This document shows, piece after piece, positions 8,903 to 18,620 of a stretch of 64,000 bases of DNA (position 1 is its first letter; each line of letters starts with the position of its first letter). The position numbers and the translations under genes were made by a program. The stretch is from assembly GCA_001512505.1 (NCBI GenBank), contig LFSC01000005.1, positions 1,417 through 65,416 on the forward strand, written 5' to 3'. Origin of the DNA: Clostridiaceae bacterium DTU079 (lineage in GTDB: Bacteria; Bacillota; Clostridia; Acetivibrionales; Acetivibrionaceae). The notes beneath the pieces are model-generated. The model searched no databases, was not told where the DNA came from, and worked only from the letters and a program-made list of their open reading frames with translations.

Positions 8903-11806
8903 TTAAAAAGTATCTATTTTTCTAAGTATATATCTTTTTAATAAAGTAACGTCCATAGAGTCTATACTTCCGTCTTTGTTCACATCCGCATTTATAAGAC
9001 TTGGCCCTGAAAGCTGGATTTTACGGAGCACGTGTCTTTTTAACAGTTGAAGGTCTAATGAATCTATGCTTCTGTCATCATTTATATCCCCCAAATGCTC
9101 ATCATTTTTTCCTTCAACGAAGGTAAACCAATTCAGATTAAGCAGGTAACCGTCTCCACCGGTGAATTTCAAGTAAAGGTCATGGACTCCCTTTAGGCCG
9201 CTAACCTCGCATGTGGTATCGACCCACTCCTGCCAGCCTCCGGTTCCTTTAACCGCACAAGTTCCTACTAAAGGACCGTTAATACCGTCAATCCTTATCT
9301 CTATATTACCTCCTCCAGTGGCGCTGGCTACTCTTGCCTGAAAACTTGCCGCACCTGAGCCAAAATCTATATTCTTATAAACAACACAATCTCCGTTCTC
9401 AATATATCCTACATCTCTTCCGCCTTCACTGCATTCTTCAGTCTGAACCCCCGATTGTGCGCTGTAGCTTTCAGCCTCAATACGCGTATATGCCGACCGC
9501 GGTTCGTTGGACGGAGGATTGGCAGAACCGCTTACTCTCAATATTGCTTTCGATTCTCCGATTTTTACCCCTTGCGAATTAAGTATGTACAGCTTGTATG
9601 TTCCGGCAACGTACGGAGCAATAATAGATGTTGCATTTCCTGCCGCCTTGGTCATGGTAGCTCCTTCGACAAAGTTAGTTGTCCCGGCCGGTGCAAACCA
9701 TACCGTGTTTGAAGAGTCTCCGCTGCTCCTAATATTTATGATTGACGCAGCTTCTGCAGCACAGCTAGCAGGGAATACATAATCCTGTGTTGAAAGCAAG
9801 CTCTCGGGCAGGATTCTTCTATATTCCTCCTGAATTCCTGAATTCAGGCACACATTATACTGCTTTAAAGGCCATACATTATCCGGAACCGCCACGGGAG
9901 GATCAATTCTGCTGTTTGGAGGGTTTTTCCCCATCTTGTTTACCGTTGCATAGGTCCTCAGGATTGTCAAATCGTGTTTTTCTCCAAAATCTTCGCAGTT
10001 AATGGTATATTTTACTCCCGGGTCGATATCCAACACGTTGTCGTTTTCAATTATATATGCAGTACCTTCGTCGTTATGCAAGCCATAAGTTGGCCCATAT
10101 GTTGCCGGTGGAATACCCTTTACATAATTCTCGTTGATATTTGTGCCCGGCATCTGACCTATGGTATATATTGCTCCGCTGTCATGAAGCCTGGACAAGG
10201 TATCAATAATCCTGTTATAACTTATTGTGTTGTTCTTGCACGTTGTGGAGTCTTTAAAATTGCACCATCCCCAGCCCAAATGTATACCGTTGTAGGCTGT
10301 CCTTTGAACATAGTTATGGGTTATTTCCAGACCTTCCACAAAGTATGCTGTAATACCGGCACATCCGCCGAATCCCGGAACCATACTTATGTCGTATAAG
10401 ACATTGTTTGAAATGGTATTGTTCTTACAAACACCTTCAATTCCACGAGGATATTTTGCACGGTTTCCGCCGTCTCCAATATAAACATGCTGCGGATGAC
10501 CTACCGTTATACCGCTTGATGTGATATCGGTAATATAGTTGCCGATGACCTTGGAGTTTATAACATCGTTTACCATTGAAATTCCGTCGGCACCGCTGTG
10601 TTTAATCACATTTTCAATAAAGTCAATGGAATCGCTGTTCCTTACATTGATCATTCCCGGTAATGTATCAACAAGATCATATTTGGTGTTGTGCCAATTA
10701 TCGTTATAAAAAGCTATAAAGCCTTGCGCTGCCTGGCATGTCGATTTGCCTCTGGAACCTCCGACCTCAACAAGGTTATAATCGGTATATGCAAAGGTAA
10801 TGCCCTGGAAAGTTATGTTTTTAACCCTGTCTGAAGTTGATGTTCCGGCAATCTCAATGAGTTTTTCAACCACCGGGGCCCAAACTTCGGCAGTATCCAT
10901 ATTTTCTCCGGGTCGGATATAGTAATAAAGGATTTTTTCGGTTTTATCAAAATAGAATTGGCCCGGAGAATTTAAGAACTCAAAAGCATTAAAAATTGTA
11001 TGGGTGCCGGAAGTACTAAAAGCCGCACCCCACCCGGGGGTCTGTGCTATTGACCCGTAAGGCTGCTGCAAAAGAAGCACTCTGTAACCGTTGGCCGTAA
11101 TTACATCCCGGGTACAAACAATATTCTCATTCCATGTAGTACCGTTTACTATCTCAAGATCGTCCTTGTTACGAGTAATTTCCGGTACATCTGATAAATT
11201 ATACCGAACCCCGTCACTCTTGCTGCCACTGGTCCAAGCCCAAGGAGCCTGTCCCGCAGTAACGGAATAAGTTCCGTGTCCTCCTCGGGCAGTTACCGTC
11301 TTGCTGGTCATTGAAGCTCTTTTATCATTTACATACAGGTTTCGTAATTTAGTCGAACGATTCAGATTCGCTTTGTATATATTGCCGGTATGCCGCGTCC
11401 AACCTGTAACCTTTGTTGCACCGCTTAATACAGGTGTTTCGCCGGGGTACGCCATATAATAAATACGATATCCGTTCGTACCTGAATCTTGAGGACCGAA
11501 CGTGATTGTTTCGGTTATATTATAAGTTCCGCCCCTCAAATATACATAAATATCCCCTTTCATGTTACCGTTGACGGTTCTCACCACGTCCCGGGCTTTG
11601 GTAATTGTCTTAAAGGGTGCATCTATTGTACCCGGATTGCTGTCGCTTCCATTGGGTGATACATAATAGGTCACTGTTTCTGCTGCGTTTACCGTATTTA
11701 CGGATAATGAGCCTGACGAAAAAACAGTCATCATAAACATTAAAGCTATCGCCACAATCATATATCTGTTAATTATAATTCTATTTATTATAGTTCTATT
11801 TATCAT
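8903..11806 (-). CDS. Cellulosomal right-handed beta-helix xylanase-type enzyme (GH141-like)-CBM6-dockerin
   Basis: 967 aa. The unusual Asn/Ile/Arg-rich N-terminus precedes a signal-peptide core (about 16-41); the start has GGGGTGG four bases upstream. The mature protein begins YYVSPNGSDSNPGT, the common opening of secreted parallel beta-helix enzymes, and contains many N-I-I/N-Y-V type coil repeats to about residue 650. An Ig-like segment, CBM6 (about 775-895) and dockerin (about 905-965) follow. In C. thermocellum the gene in the equivalent cluster is, from memory, the endoxylanase that founded xylanase activity in GH141. Family placement rests on context plus fold, so GH141 is likely but not proven. 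Confidence 0.85.
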   Translation of the reverse strand: MINRTIINRIIINRYMIVAIALMFMMTVFSSGSLSVNTVNAAETVTYYVSPNGSDSNPGTIDAPFKTITKARDVVRTVNGNMKGDIYVYLRGGTYNITETITFGPQDSGTNGYRIYYMAYPGETPVLSGATKVTGWTRHTGNIYKANLNRSTKLRNLYVNDKRASMTSKTVTARGGHGTYSVTAGQAPWAWTSGSKSDGVRYNLSDVPEITRNKDDLEIVNGTTWNENIVCTRDVITANGYRVLLLQQPYGSIAQTPGWGAAFSTSGTHTIFNAFEFLNSPGQFYFDKTEKILYYYIRPGENMDTAEVWAPVVEKLIEIAGTSTSDRVKNITFQGITFAYTDYNLVEVGGSRGKSTCQAAQGFIAFYNDNWHNTKYDLVDTLPGMINVRNSDSIDFIENVIKHSGADGISMVNDVINSKVIGNYITDITSSGITVGHPQHVYIGDGGNRAKYPRGIEGVCKNNTISNNVLYDISMVPGFGGCAGITAYFVEGLEITHNYVQRTAYNGIHLGWGWCNFKDSTTCKNNTISYNRIIDTLSRLHDSGAIYTIGQMPGTNINENYVKGIPPATYGPTYGLHNDEGTAYIIENDNVLDIDPGVKYTINCEDFGEKHDLTILRTYATVNKMGKNPPNSRIDPPVAVPDNVWPLKQYNVCLNSGIQEEYRRILPESLLSTQDYVFPASCAAEAASIINIRSSGDSSNTVWFAPAGTTNFVEGATMTKAAGNATSIIAPYVAGTYKLYILNSQGVKIGESKAILRVSGSANPPSNEPRSAYTRIEAESYSAQSGVQTEECSEGGRDVGYIENGDCVVYKNIDFGSGAASFQARVASATGGGNIEIRIDGINGPLVGTCAVKGTGGWQEWVDTTCEVSGLKGVHDLYLKFTGGDGYLLNLNWFTFVEGKNDEHLGDINDDRSIDSLDLQLLKRHVLRKIQLSGPSLINADVNKDGSIDSMDVTLLKRYILRKIDTF

Positions 11807-11831
11807 AAATCCACCCCAGACTTATTATTTT

Positions 11832-13457
11832 TTAGCCTTCAGGAAATTCGGATATTTTACGCAAAATATATCTTTTCAATATACTAACATCCATAGAGTC
11901 TACATTTCCGTCTCTGTTTACATCCGCATTTAAAAGATTTGGTCCTGTAAGCTGGATTTTGCGGAGCACATGCCTTTTTAACAGTTGAAGGTCCAAAGAA
12001 TCAATACTTTCATCATCATTTAAATCGCCCAGCTTACCATTATATGTCGGTGTGGCAGTATGTGCGGGTGTTGGTGTCGGTGTCGGGTTTGAATCGGCTT
12101 GAGCAAACTTCCACCAGTCAATATTAAACAGATAACCGCTGCCGCCTTTGAAAACGAAGTATAAATCGTGTATTCCTTCTGCACCGGAGACCGAACAAGA
12201 TTTTGTTGTCCAAGTCTGCCATCCGCCGGTTCCTGTAACGGCACACGTTCCCACCAATTTCCCTGTAGGACTGTCAAGACGAATTTCAATATTTCCTCCG
12301 TTGCTTGCGGATGCTACCCGCGCCTCAAAGGATACTGCACCGGAACCGAAATTCACACCTTTAACTTTTATGTAATCCCCATTTTCAATAAAGCCTACAT
12401 TCATTCCGCCTTCACTGCATTTTTCCGTCTCAATTCCTGAACTCCAGCAAATGGTTTCAGCTTCGTTTCTAACATACGGATTTAAAGTACCTATCTGCGC
12501 AGGCCCTTCTTTAGTCATATTAATTTTGGGAATTGTTCCGTCGGGATTATATTGGAACTGCTCCACGCAAACGGAACGGTGAAAACCTCCTCCTCCCGGC
12601 AAAGCACCATTGTGGTAAAAGAAGTATGAATTCCCTTTATAATCAATTACTCCGGGATGATTAGTGAAACTGCTTCCCTGAGTAGGCATTATAACACCGC
12701 GATAGGTCCAAGGTCCGGTAGGACTTGTGCTCGTTGAATAGCCGATATGTTCGGGTATCGGACCTGCTGCAAACACCATATAATATAAATTGTTACGCTT
12801 GTAAAACCATGGACCTTCTTCATAGGTAGTCGGTCTGTCGTTCTTACTTCGGGTCCCAAAGCCTGATGTAGTAAGAGGTACTTTAACAATGCCGCCCGAG
12901 TATGAAATCATGTCCGGATTTAGCTTCACGTAATAAAGATCGGGGTTTCCCCAGTATAGATAAGCCTGTCCGTCATCATCAATAAACACGGTAGGGTCTA
13001 TCTCTCCCCAGCCTCCCCGGTCTATCAACGGCTTTCCCAAGGCATCTTTAAACGGACCCGTCGGACTGTCCGCTACTGCAACTCCAATCGCCTCTCCTCC
13101 GTTTTTCTTTGCCAGAGGAACGTAAAAATAGAACTTACCGTTTCTTTCTATACATTGTCCAGCCCATGCTTTACCGCTTGACCAACTGAAGTCAGTGTAT
13201 GACAGCACACAGCCATGATCGGTCCAGTTTGCCATGTCTGTTGTAGAGTAGCACCTCCAGTCATTCATGGTAAAGAAGTTATCAATAAGAACATCCTCGT
13301 CATGGGTGGTATACACGTAGCATCTCCCGTCATACACCATCGGAGCAGGATCGGCAGTATAGATTGTTTGTACTATCGGGTTGTCCGCAAAGCATGATGA
13401 ACTATAAAGGCTTATAATCAAAACGCTTGACAACAGCATCAAAAAAATCTTTCTCAT
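11832..13457 (-). CDS. Cellulosomal GH43 glycosidase, GH43-CBM6-dockerin
   Basis: 541 aa with a signal peptide (1-24). The single GH43 propeller has base Asp36 (TADPAP), modulator Asp154 (EIDPT) and acid Glu214 (EEGPW). The opening ADPAPMVYDG...YTTHDED resembles GH43 arabinofuranosidase/xylosidase subfamilies such as GH43_29 (from memory). CBM6 follows at about 335-455, then a Thr/Pro linker and dockerin (about 477-541). Unlike the other GH43 protein in this operon it lacks the extra beta-sandwich. It lies 28 bp after the GH2 gene and 25 bp before the beta-helix gene. Most likely an exo-acting alpha-L-arabinofuranosidase; not certain. Confidence 0.9.
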   Translation of the reverse strand: MRKIFLMLLSSVLIISLYSSSCFADNPIVQTIYTADPAPMVYDGRCYVYTTHDEDVLIDNFFTMNDWRCYSTTDMANWTDHGCVLSYTDFSWSSGKAWAGQCIERNGKFYFYVPLAKKNGGEAIGVAVADSPTGPFKDALGKPLIDRGGWGEIDPTVFIDDDGQAYLYWGNPDLYYVKLNPDMISYSGGIVKVPLTTSGFGTRSKNDRPTTYEEGPWFYKRNNLYYMVFAAGPIPEHIGYSTSTSPTGPWTYRGVIMPTQGSSFTNHPGVIDYKGNSYFFYHNGALPGGGGFHRSVCVEQFQYNPDGTIPKINMTKEGPAQIGTLNPYVRNEAETICWSSGIETEKCSEGGMNVGFIENGDYIKVKGVNFGSGAVSFEARVASASNGGNIEIRLDSPTGKLVGTCAVTGTGGWQTWTTKSCSVSGAEGIHDLYFVFKGGSGYLFNIDWWKFAQADSNPTPTPTPAHTATPTYNGKLGDLNDDESIDSLDLQLLKRHVLRKIQLTGPNLLNADVNRDGNVDSMDVSILKRYILRKISEFPEG

Positions 13458-13485
13458 TTTTCAATACCTCCACTTATGATTGGCT

Positions 13486-16400
13486 TTATTCATCAAAAGA
13501 AGATATTTTCCTTAATATATATCTTTTTAATAATGAAACATCGATAGAGTCCACACTTTTATCTCTGTTTACATCTGCATTTATAAGTTCTGTTCCTGTA
13601 AGCAATCTTTTTTTAAGTACATGCAATTTCAACAACTGAAGGTCGAATGAGTCAATACTTCCGTCACTGTCTATATCGCCCAAACGCCCTACATCGGTTC
13701 CTTCTTCAAATGTGAACCAGTTTACATTAAATAAATAACCCTCTCCACCAGTAAATTTCAAATAAAGGTCATGTATTCCGTACAAACCTGTTACCTCGCA
13801 TGTTGCAAAATCCCACTCCTGCCAACCGCCGGTTCCGGTAACCTGACAAGTCCCCACAACTGGACCGTCAATGCTGTCCAGCCTAAGTTCGATATTACCT
13901 CCGCTTGTGGCGCTGGCTACCCGTGCCTTAAAGCTCACTGCTCCAGCACCGAAATCAATTGCCCTATAAACGACATAATCCCCGTTCTCAATATACCCTA
14001 CATCTTTCCCGCCTTCGCTGCAATCTTCGGTCTGGATTCCCGATTGAGCATAATAGCTTTCCGCTTCAATCTGATCAAAAGCCGACTTCGGAACAGGAGT
14101 AGGTTCAGGTTCACCTCCGGTTGCCTGAATAGTCACACTGCTGGATGCCAATCCGTTGGAGTTGGCCGTAACTGTAATAGTCCCACTGTGTTTGGTTGCT
14201 TGGACGATCACAAGGCACTTTCCGTTAAAAGCTTGCCTGCTGTTTGCCTTGTAAGGTTCCAAGCTCGCAGCATTTCCGTTGTCGACTCCTACAATCACTC
14301 CCGGCCCCGATACTGAGAAATTAACAGTATTGTTTGCCGTCGGAACAAAAACACCGTTACTGTCTACAATATCGGTTTCTATAAATACGAGGTCTTTTCC
14401 GTCAGCCGTAATAGTTGTCCTATCCGGCTTTAACTGGATCTTTGCAGGATTTCCGGCAGTAACAACCTCATCATAAACTACTGTTCCGCCCTTTACAGCT
14501 TTGGCTCTGAGCGTTCCCGGAGCCCAACGAACATTCCACGAAACATGCCCGTTATTTCCCATACTCTTTACTCCAAGGGATTGACCGTTTAAGAAAAGCT
14601 CCACAGTATCGCAGTTGCTGTAAGCCCAAACTTCCACGGTAGCACCGTTCGACCAGTTCCAATGGGGCAGGATATGCACCATCGGCTTGCTGCTCCATTT
14701 ACTCTGATAAAAATAATAAATATCCTTGGGGAAACCACATGTATCAACTATTCCGAAATACGAGCTTTTAGACGGCCACTTATAAGGTGTGGGTTCACCG
14801 ATATAGTCAAATCCGGTCCAGACAAATTCCCCTAACATGTAATCCCTCTTGTTGATTTCAAAATATGACGATTCTGCACTGTTACCCCAGGCAACTACAC
14901 TGTTGTCATAAGAAGAGCACTGGTTGTCATTGCCGGTCAATATATTTTGATTGGTAGGAGTCTTATAAACACCACGACTTCTTACCGCTGAGCTTGTTTC
15001 ACTACCAAACATTATCCATTCGGGGTGTTCCTTATGTCCTCCATCATACATAAAAGGAAAATAATTATATCCAACTAAATCAAGAACACTGGCAATCCTT
15101 TTATAAACATCTTCGTTCATATTTATAGCAAAACAACCCCATGTAACCGGACGAGTAGTGTCAATTTCCCTCACCCAGTTTTTCAGCTTCGTGGCAGTTT
15201 CAACTGAAGCCGACGGGATCTCGTTGCCTATACTCCACATAATAACCGAAGGATGATTGCGGTCTCTTTTAACCATATCCTGAAGGTCCCTTTGTGCCCA
15301 GTCTTTGAAATACTTATGATAGTCATTGGCTGTTTTTCCGGTTTCCCAGCAATCAAAGGCTTCATCCATAACCATTAATCCCAGTCTGTCACATATCTCC
15401 AGTACCTGGGGATCGGGAGGATTATGCGAGGTACGGATAGCATTGCAACCCATTTCTTTCATAATCTCAAGCTGTCTTTCAATAGCACGGTAATTAACTG
15501 CTGCTCCTAAAGCCCCCAAGTCATGATGAAGGCATACACCTTTTATTTTTGTTCTAACACCGTTTAAAGAAAAACCGGTGGTGCTGCTGAAGTTAAGATA
15601 ACGAAAGCCCATAGTCGACTTATATGTATCCACCACATTTCCATCCACAACCACCTGGGTTTGAACAGTATAAAGATAAGGAGAATCGGGAGACCATAAA
15701 TTGGGGTTGGATACCGTGAGATTCTGGCTAAATGTATATCCACCACCGGCCGTTATATTGATAGATGATGATGTATCGGATGCAACCTGCTTGCCGCCTG
15801 CATCCATAATTGTTGTCTTCAGGGAAACCGTTTTGGCTGAATTGCTTTGATTCAACACCTTTGTACTGACATTGGCTATTGCAGAATCATTGCTTACTTT
15901 TGGAGTCGTTATGAACATACCGCAATAATCCACATGTACAGGGTCCAGTACGGTCAGCCATACGTTACGGTATATGCCGCTTCCGGAATACCAGCGGCTG
16001 GTGGGCTGGTTGTTATTGAGTTTAACTGCAATTACGTTCTTGCCGCCTATATTGAGGTATGGGGTCAAATCATATTGAAAGGAACTATACCCATACGGAC
16101 GAGTTCCAAGAAGTGTACCGTTTATCCATACCTGACTGTTCATATAAGCCCCGTCAAATACAATGAAAACCTTCTTACCGGAATAATCCGAGGGTACGGT
16201 AAAGGTTTTTCTGTACCATCCGATTCCACCGTCTAAGTATCCCCCTCCATCACCTGCCGGGGACCATTGATTAAAGGAATTGAAAATACTCCAATCGTGA
16301 GGCAAAGTAACATCCGACCACTTACTGTCATCATAATTGATGCTTTGACCATTGCTGGCATCCCCTTTATTAAACTTCCAGCCTTCATTAAAGCTTTGAC

Positions 16401-16533
16401 CTCTTAGTCCGTTGTAAATATCCGTCCCTTTTAATTCTATGTAAGCAGCCTTTGCCGGATACTGCAAACTAGGAATGCCCATTATAATTAATGACATTGC
16501 CAGGAGCATACATAGAATTGCTTTTTTTCCCAT
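13486..16533 (-). CDS. Cellulosomal GH2 glycosidase (beta-galactosidase-like), GH2-Ig-CBM6-dockerin
   Basis: 1015 aa; signal peptide 1-30. N-terminal sugar-binding jelly roll with HDWS and GIGWYRKTF motifs, Ig-like domain, then the TIM barrel with acid/base Glu438 (SIGNEIP) and probable nucleophile Glu512 (FGSETSS). A DUF4982-like and a bacterial Ig-like domain, CBM6 (about 815-940) and dockerin (about 950-1012) follow. The first dockerin repeat is altered (DSFDLQLLKLHVLKK). First gene of the operon with AGGGAGGAG upstream. GH2 members of this type act on beta-galactosides or related exo-linked sugars; the substrate here could be galactose caps on complex arabinoxylan, which is inference. Confidence 0.9.
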   Translation of the reverse strand: MGKKAILCMLLAMSLIIMGIPSLQYPAKAAYIELKGTDIYNGLRGQSFNEGWKFNKGDASNGQSINYDDSKWSDVTLPHDWSIFNSFNQWSPAGDGGGYLDGGIGWYRKTFTVPSDYSGKKVFIVFDGAYMNSQVWINGTLLGTRPYGYSSFQYDLTPYLNIGGKNVIAVKLNNNQPTSRWYSGSGIYRNVWLTVLDPVHVDYCGMFITTPKVSNDSAIANVSTKVLNQSNSAKTVSLKTTIMDAGGKQVASDTSSSINITAGGGYTFSQNLTVSNPNLWSPDSPYLYTVQTQVVVDGNVVDTYKSTMGFRYLNFSSTTGFSLNGVRTKIKGVCLHHDLGALGAAVNYRAIERQLEIMKEMGCNAIRTSHNPPDPQVLEICDRLGLMVMDEAFDCWETGKTANDYHKYFKDWAQRDLQDMVKRDRNHPSVIMWSIGNEIPSASVETATKLKNWVREIDTTRPVTWGCFAINMNEDVYKRIASVLDLVGYNYFPFMYDGGHKEHPEWIMFGSETSSAVRSRGVYKTPTNQNILTGNDNQCSSYDNSVVAWGNSAESSYFEINKRDYMLGEFVWTGFDYIGEPTPYKWPSKSSYFGIVDTCGFPKDIYYFYQSKWSSKPMVHILPHWNWSNGATVEVWAYSNCDTVELFLNGQSLGVKSMGNNGHVSWNVRWAPGTLRAKAVKGGTVVYDEVVTAGNPAKIQLKPDRTTITADGKDLVFIETDIVDSNGVFVPTANNTVNFSVSGPGVIVGVDNGNAASLEPYKANSRQAFNGKCLVIVQATKHSGTITVTANSNGLASSSVTIQATGGEPEPTPVPKSAFDQIEAESYYAQSGIQTEDCSEGGKDVGYIENGDYVVYRAIDFGAGAVSFKARVASATSGGNIELRLDSIDGPVVGTCQVTGTGGWQEWDFATCEVTGLYGIHDLYLKFTGGEGYLFNVNWFTFEEGTDVGRLGDIDSDGSIDSFDLQLLKLHVLKKRLLTGTELINADVNRDKSVDSIDVSLLKRYILRKISSFDE

Positions 16534-16830
16534 ACAATCTCCTCCCTTAAAAATAATTATTTATAGTCATTATATTTATTCACTTATGATTTCACAGGGA
16601 CACTGATATAGAAATTCCAAACGATATTCAATCCTTTTACCTGAAACGCAAAGTGCCATGATATTTAATGAGTTTTTATATTATCATGATATTTAATGAG
16701 TTTTTATATTATATATAAAAAGTTTTATAACTGCCCCTTGTTTTACTTTTACGAAAGTACTGGTCTTTTTAAGTTGGGAATTTAAAAGGATTTTATAAAA
16801 TAAATAATAGAGGAATGGCTTTTATGGAAA
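16534..16830 (-). promoter_or_regulatory. Upstream control region of the CBM6/dockerin operon
   Basis: AT-rich, no gene. It carries a perfect 28-bp tandem duplication (16657-16712) and, nearer the GH2 start, a minus-strand TATAAT-like hexamer inside AAATATAATGAC with a poor -35 (TGTGAA, 16 bp). The single transcription start for the 14.4-kb operon should lie here. I could not recognise a SigI-type or SigA promoter with confidence. Confidence 0.4.
16657..16712. repeat. Perfect 2 x 28-bp tandem direct repeat
   Basis: Two identical, abutting 28-bp units (16657-16684 and 16685-16712), each running from CATGATATTT to TTATATTAT, sit 124-179 bp upstream of the GH2 start codon. The unit contains no obvious palindrome beyond CATG. 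It could be a duplicated activator/repressor site or a recent replication slippage product. Confidence 0.8.
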
Positions 16831-16906
16831 TGACACAGGGGGACAGTTCTTCTGTGCTGAAGTGTTCTGCACAGAAGAAACGTTCCCCTGTTCCCTTGTG
16901 CCCTTG
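16831..16906. repeat. REP-like palindromic element (left of TPR gene)
   Basis: The sequence TGACACAGGGGGACAGTTCT opens a 20-bp imperfect inverted repeat (16838-16857 against 16869-16888, arm GGGGGACAGTTCTTCTGTGC) with an 11-base loop. It belongs to the same type as the element at 18569-18603. Elements with the GGGGGACGGTTC core flanked by GTGTCA are widespread in clostridial genomes (from memory) and are plausibly spread by IS200-like/RAYT transposases. Its end abuts the TPR start codon. Confidence 0.65.
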
Positions 16907-16907
16907 A

Positions 16908-18554
16908 ATGGCTATTAAAGATGTTGACTATTTTAATGAAGGAAATTCTCTTCTGAATTCCGGCAAAACGGAAGAAGCAATACAAAGCTATAATAAGGCC
17001 ATTGAATTGAATTCCGAAATTCCCGAGTATCACTATAATAAAGGAGTTGCTTTATTGCAGCTTGGAAAATATGATGAAGCCACAGTATCTTTTGACAGTT
17101 CGATAGAATTGGCCCCTAAATTTAAAGAACCTTATATAAATAAAATCGTATGTCTTCTGCAAACCAATAAAGCGGAAGAAGCACTTGAAACCTCAGATAA
17201 ATGTCTGGAATTTTATCCGAATGACTCATATACATATATATTAAAAGGATGCGCTCTAAATATTCTGAAGCGTTACGAAGAGGTTTTGGATACATCGGAC
17301 AAAGTGATTTCCTTAAATCCCTCTGAAAATACCGTTCTTTCCTATGCATATTCCAATAAAGGTGCCGCCCTGGCCTGGCTTAGAAGATATGAAGATGCTT
17401 TCAATGCGTGCAATAAAGCAATAGATCTCTACAATGCCAATACCGATGCTTATTTGTCCATGAGTTTTGCTTACAGTTTACAAAGAAACTATGAAAAAGC
17501 CATTGATATGTGCGATAAGGTTTTTGAGATAAATCCTTCTTCTCTTGACGCATATATAAACAAATCTTCTTATTTGGTATATGCAGAACGATATGAAGAG
17601 GCTGTTGAGTGCTGCAATAAAGCATTGGAAATGGATGTTTTAAAAAGCCCATATATAGAATCCAGCTTACTTGCCAATAAGGCAGGCGCGTTGGCATCTC
17701 TCAATAAAGCTGAAGAGGCCCTTGCTGCTACAGAAAAAGCTATAGAGTTGTGTCCCGAGAATTCCCTTGCATATGCTAATAAAGGCAGTGCATTAGATAT
17801 TCTCGGTAGATATGAAGAAGCCCTTGTTTTCAGCAATAGGGCTATTGGCCTGGATCCAACACTTGGCTATGCCTATAGTGCTAAAGGTCATTCGTTGTAT
17901 ATGCTAAAAAAATACGATGAGGCAATAGCTGCATGCAGTAAAGCCATCGAGTTGAATCCCGAAGACATCAGAATTTGCGTTCAGTGTTATACAAATATCG
18001 GAGCTTCTTTAAATGAAAAGGGAAATTATGAAGAGGCATTGGAAAATATTGATAAAGCCATGGAATATGAAATAAACGATCCAAATATTTTGTACTCTGT
18101 GTATGTAAATAAGGCATATGCTTTAACAGGACTTCAGAAATTCGAAGAATCTCTTGAATACAGCAACAAAGCAATAGAGTTGAACCCTCAGGATTGTAAA
18201 GGATATGTAAATAAAAGCTCTGCTCTTATAAAGCTTTCAAAATATGATGAGGCTATTGAGTGTTGCAACACTGCTATCGAATCGAATATAGAGGATTATT
18301 TGCTTTATAATAATATGGGTTTTGCTCTTGAAAAGAAGGGCAAGCTTAAACAAGCTTTGCAGGCATATTCCAAAAGTCTGGCGCTCAGTCCGGATAATGG
18401 ACTTGTAAAAAGTAATCTTCTACGAGCCTTAACCTGGTATAATATTAAAAGAGTTTGTCTCTTTTTGGCAATATTTTCGGTTATTGCTGCAATTATTATT
18501 ATAGCCGTTGTCCAGATCATAAAAAAGAAAAAGTCTCAAACCATCACACCATGA
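16908..18554 (+). CDS. Tail-anchored tetratricopeptide-repeat protein
   Basis: 548 aa built of about 13-14 TPR units with the A/G-x-Y pattern (for example YNKGVALLQLGKYDEA, YANKGSALDILGRYEEA, AIELNP). A C-terminal transmembrane helix (about 511-536) is followed by a short Lys-rich tail, so it is probably tail-anchored with the repeats in the cytoplasm. It has no signal peptide. The ATG at 16908 directly follows an in-frame TGA and the REP-like element, and no Shine-Dalgarno sequence is visible; no other start is plausible. It is the only plus-strand gene among minus-strand neighbours. Protein-protein scaffold role is likely; partner unknown. Confidence 0.85.
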   Translation: MAIKDVDYFNEGNSLLNSGKTEEAIQSYNKAIELNSEIPEYHYNKGVALLQLGKYDEATVSFDSSIELAPKFKEPYINKIVCLLQTNKAEEALETSDKCLEFYPNDSYTYILKGCALNILKRYEEVLDTSDKVISLNPSENTVLSYAYSNKGAALAWLRRYEDAFNACNKAIDLYNANTDAYLSMSFAYSLQRNYEKAIDMCDKVFEINPSSLDAYINKSSYLVYAERYEEAVECCNKALEMDVLKSPYIESSLLANKAGALASLNKAEEALAATEKAIELCPENSLAYANKGSALDILGRYEEALVFSNRAIGLDPTLGYAYSAKGHSLYMLKKYDEAIAACSKAIELNPEDIRICVQCYTNIGASLNEKGNYEEALENIDKAMEYEINDPNILYSVYVNKAYALTGLQKFEESLEYSNKAIELNPQDCKGYVNKSSALIKLSKYDEAIECCNTAIESNIEDYLLYNNMGFALEKKGKLKQALQAYSKSLALSPDNGLVKSNLLRALTWYNIKRVCLFLAIFSVIAAIIIIAVVQIIKKKKSQTITP

Positions 18555-18568
18555 AATACAAACGCATA

Positions 18569-18603
18569 GGGGGACGGTTTAAGATCACACCAAACCGTCC
18601 CCC
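18569..18603. repeat. REP-like palindrome between TPR and solute-binding protein genes
   Basis: GGGGGACGGTTT (18569-18580) and AAACCGTCCCCC (18592-18603) form a perfect 12-bp stem with an 11-base loop, followed by CGTGTCATC. It lies between convergent genes (TPR stop 18554, lipoprotein stop 18621), so it may also act as a bidirectional transcription stop although no U-run follows. Same family as the element at 16831-16906. Confidence 0.7.
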
Positions 18604-18620
18604 CGTGTCATCATTTTGTG

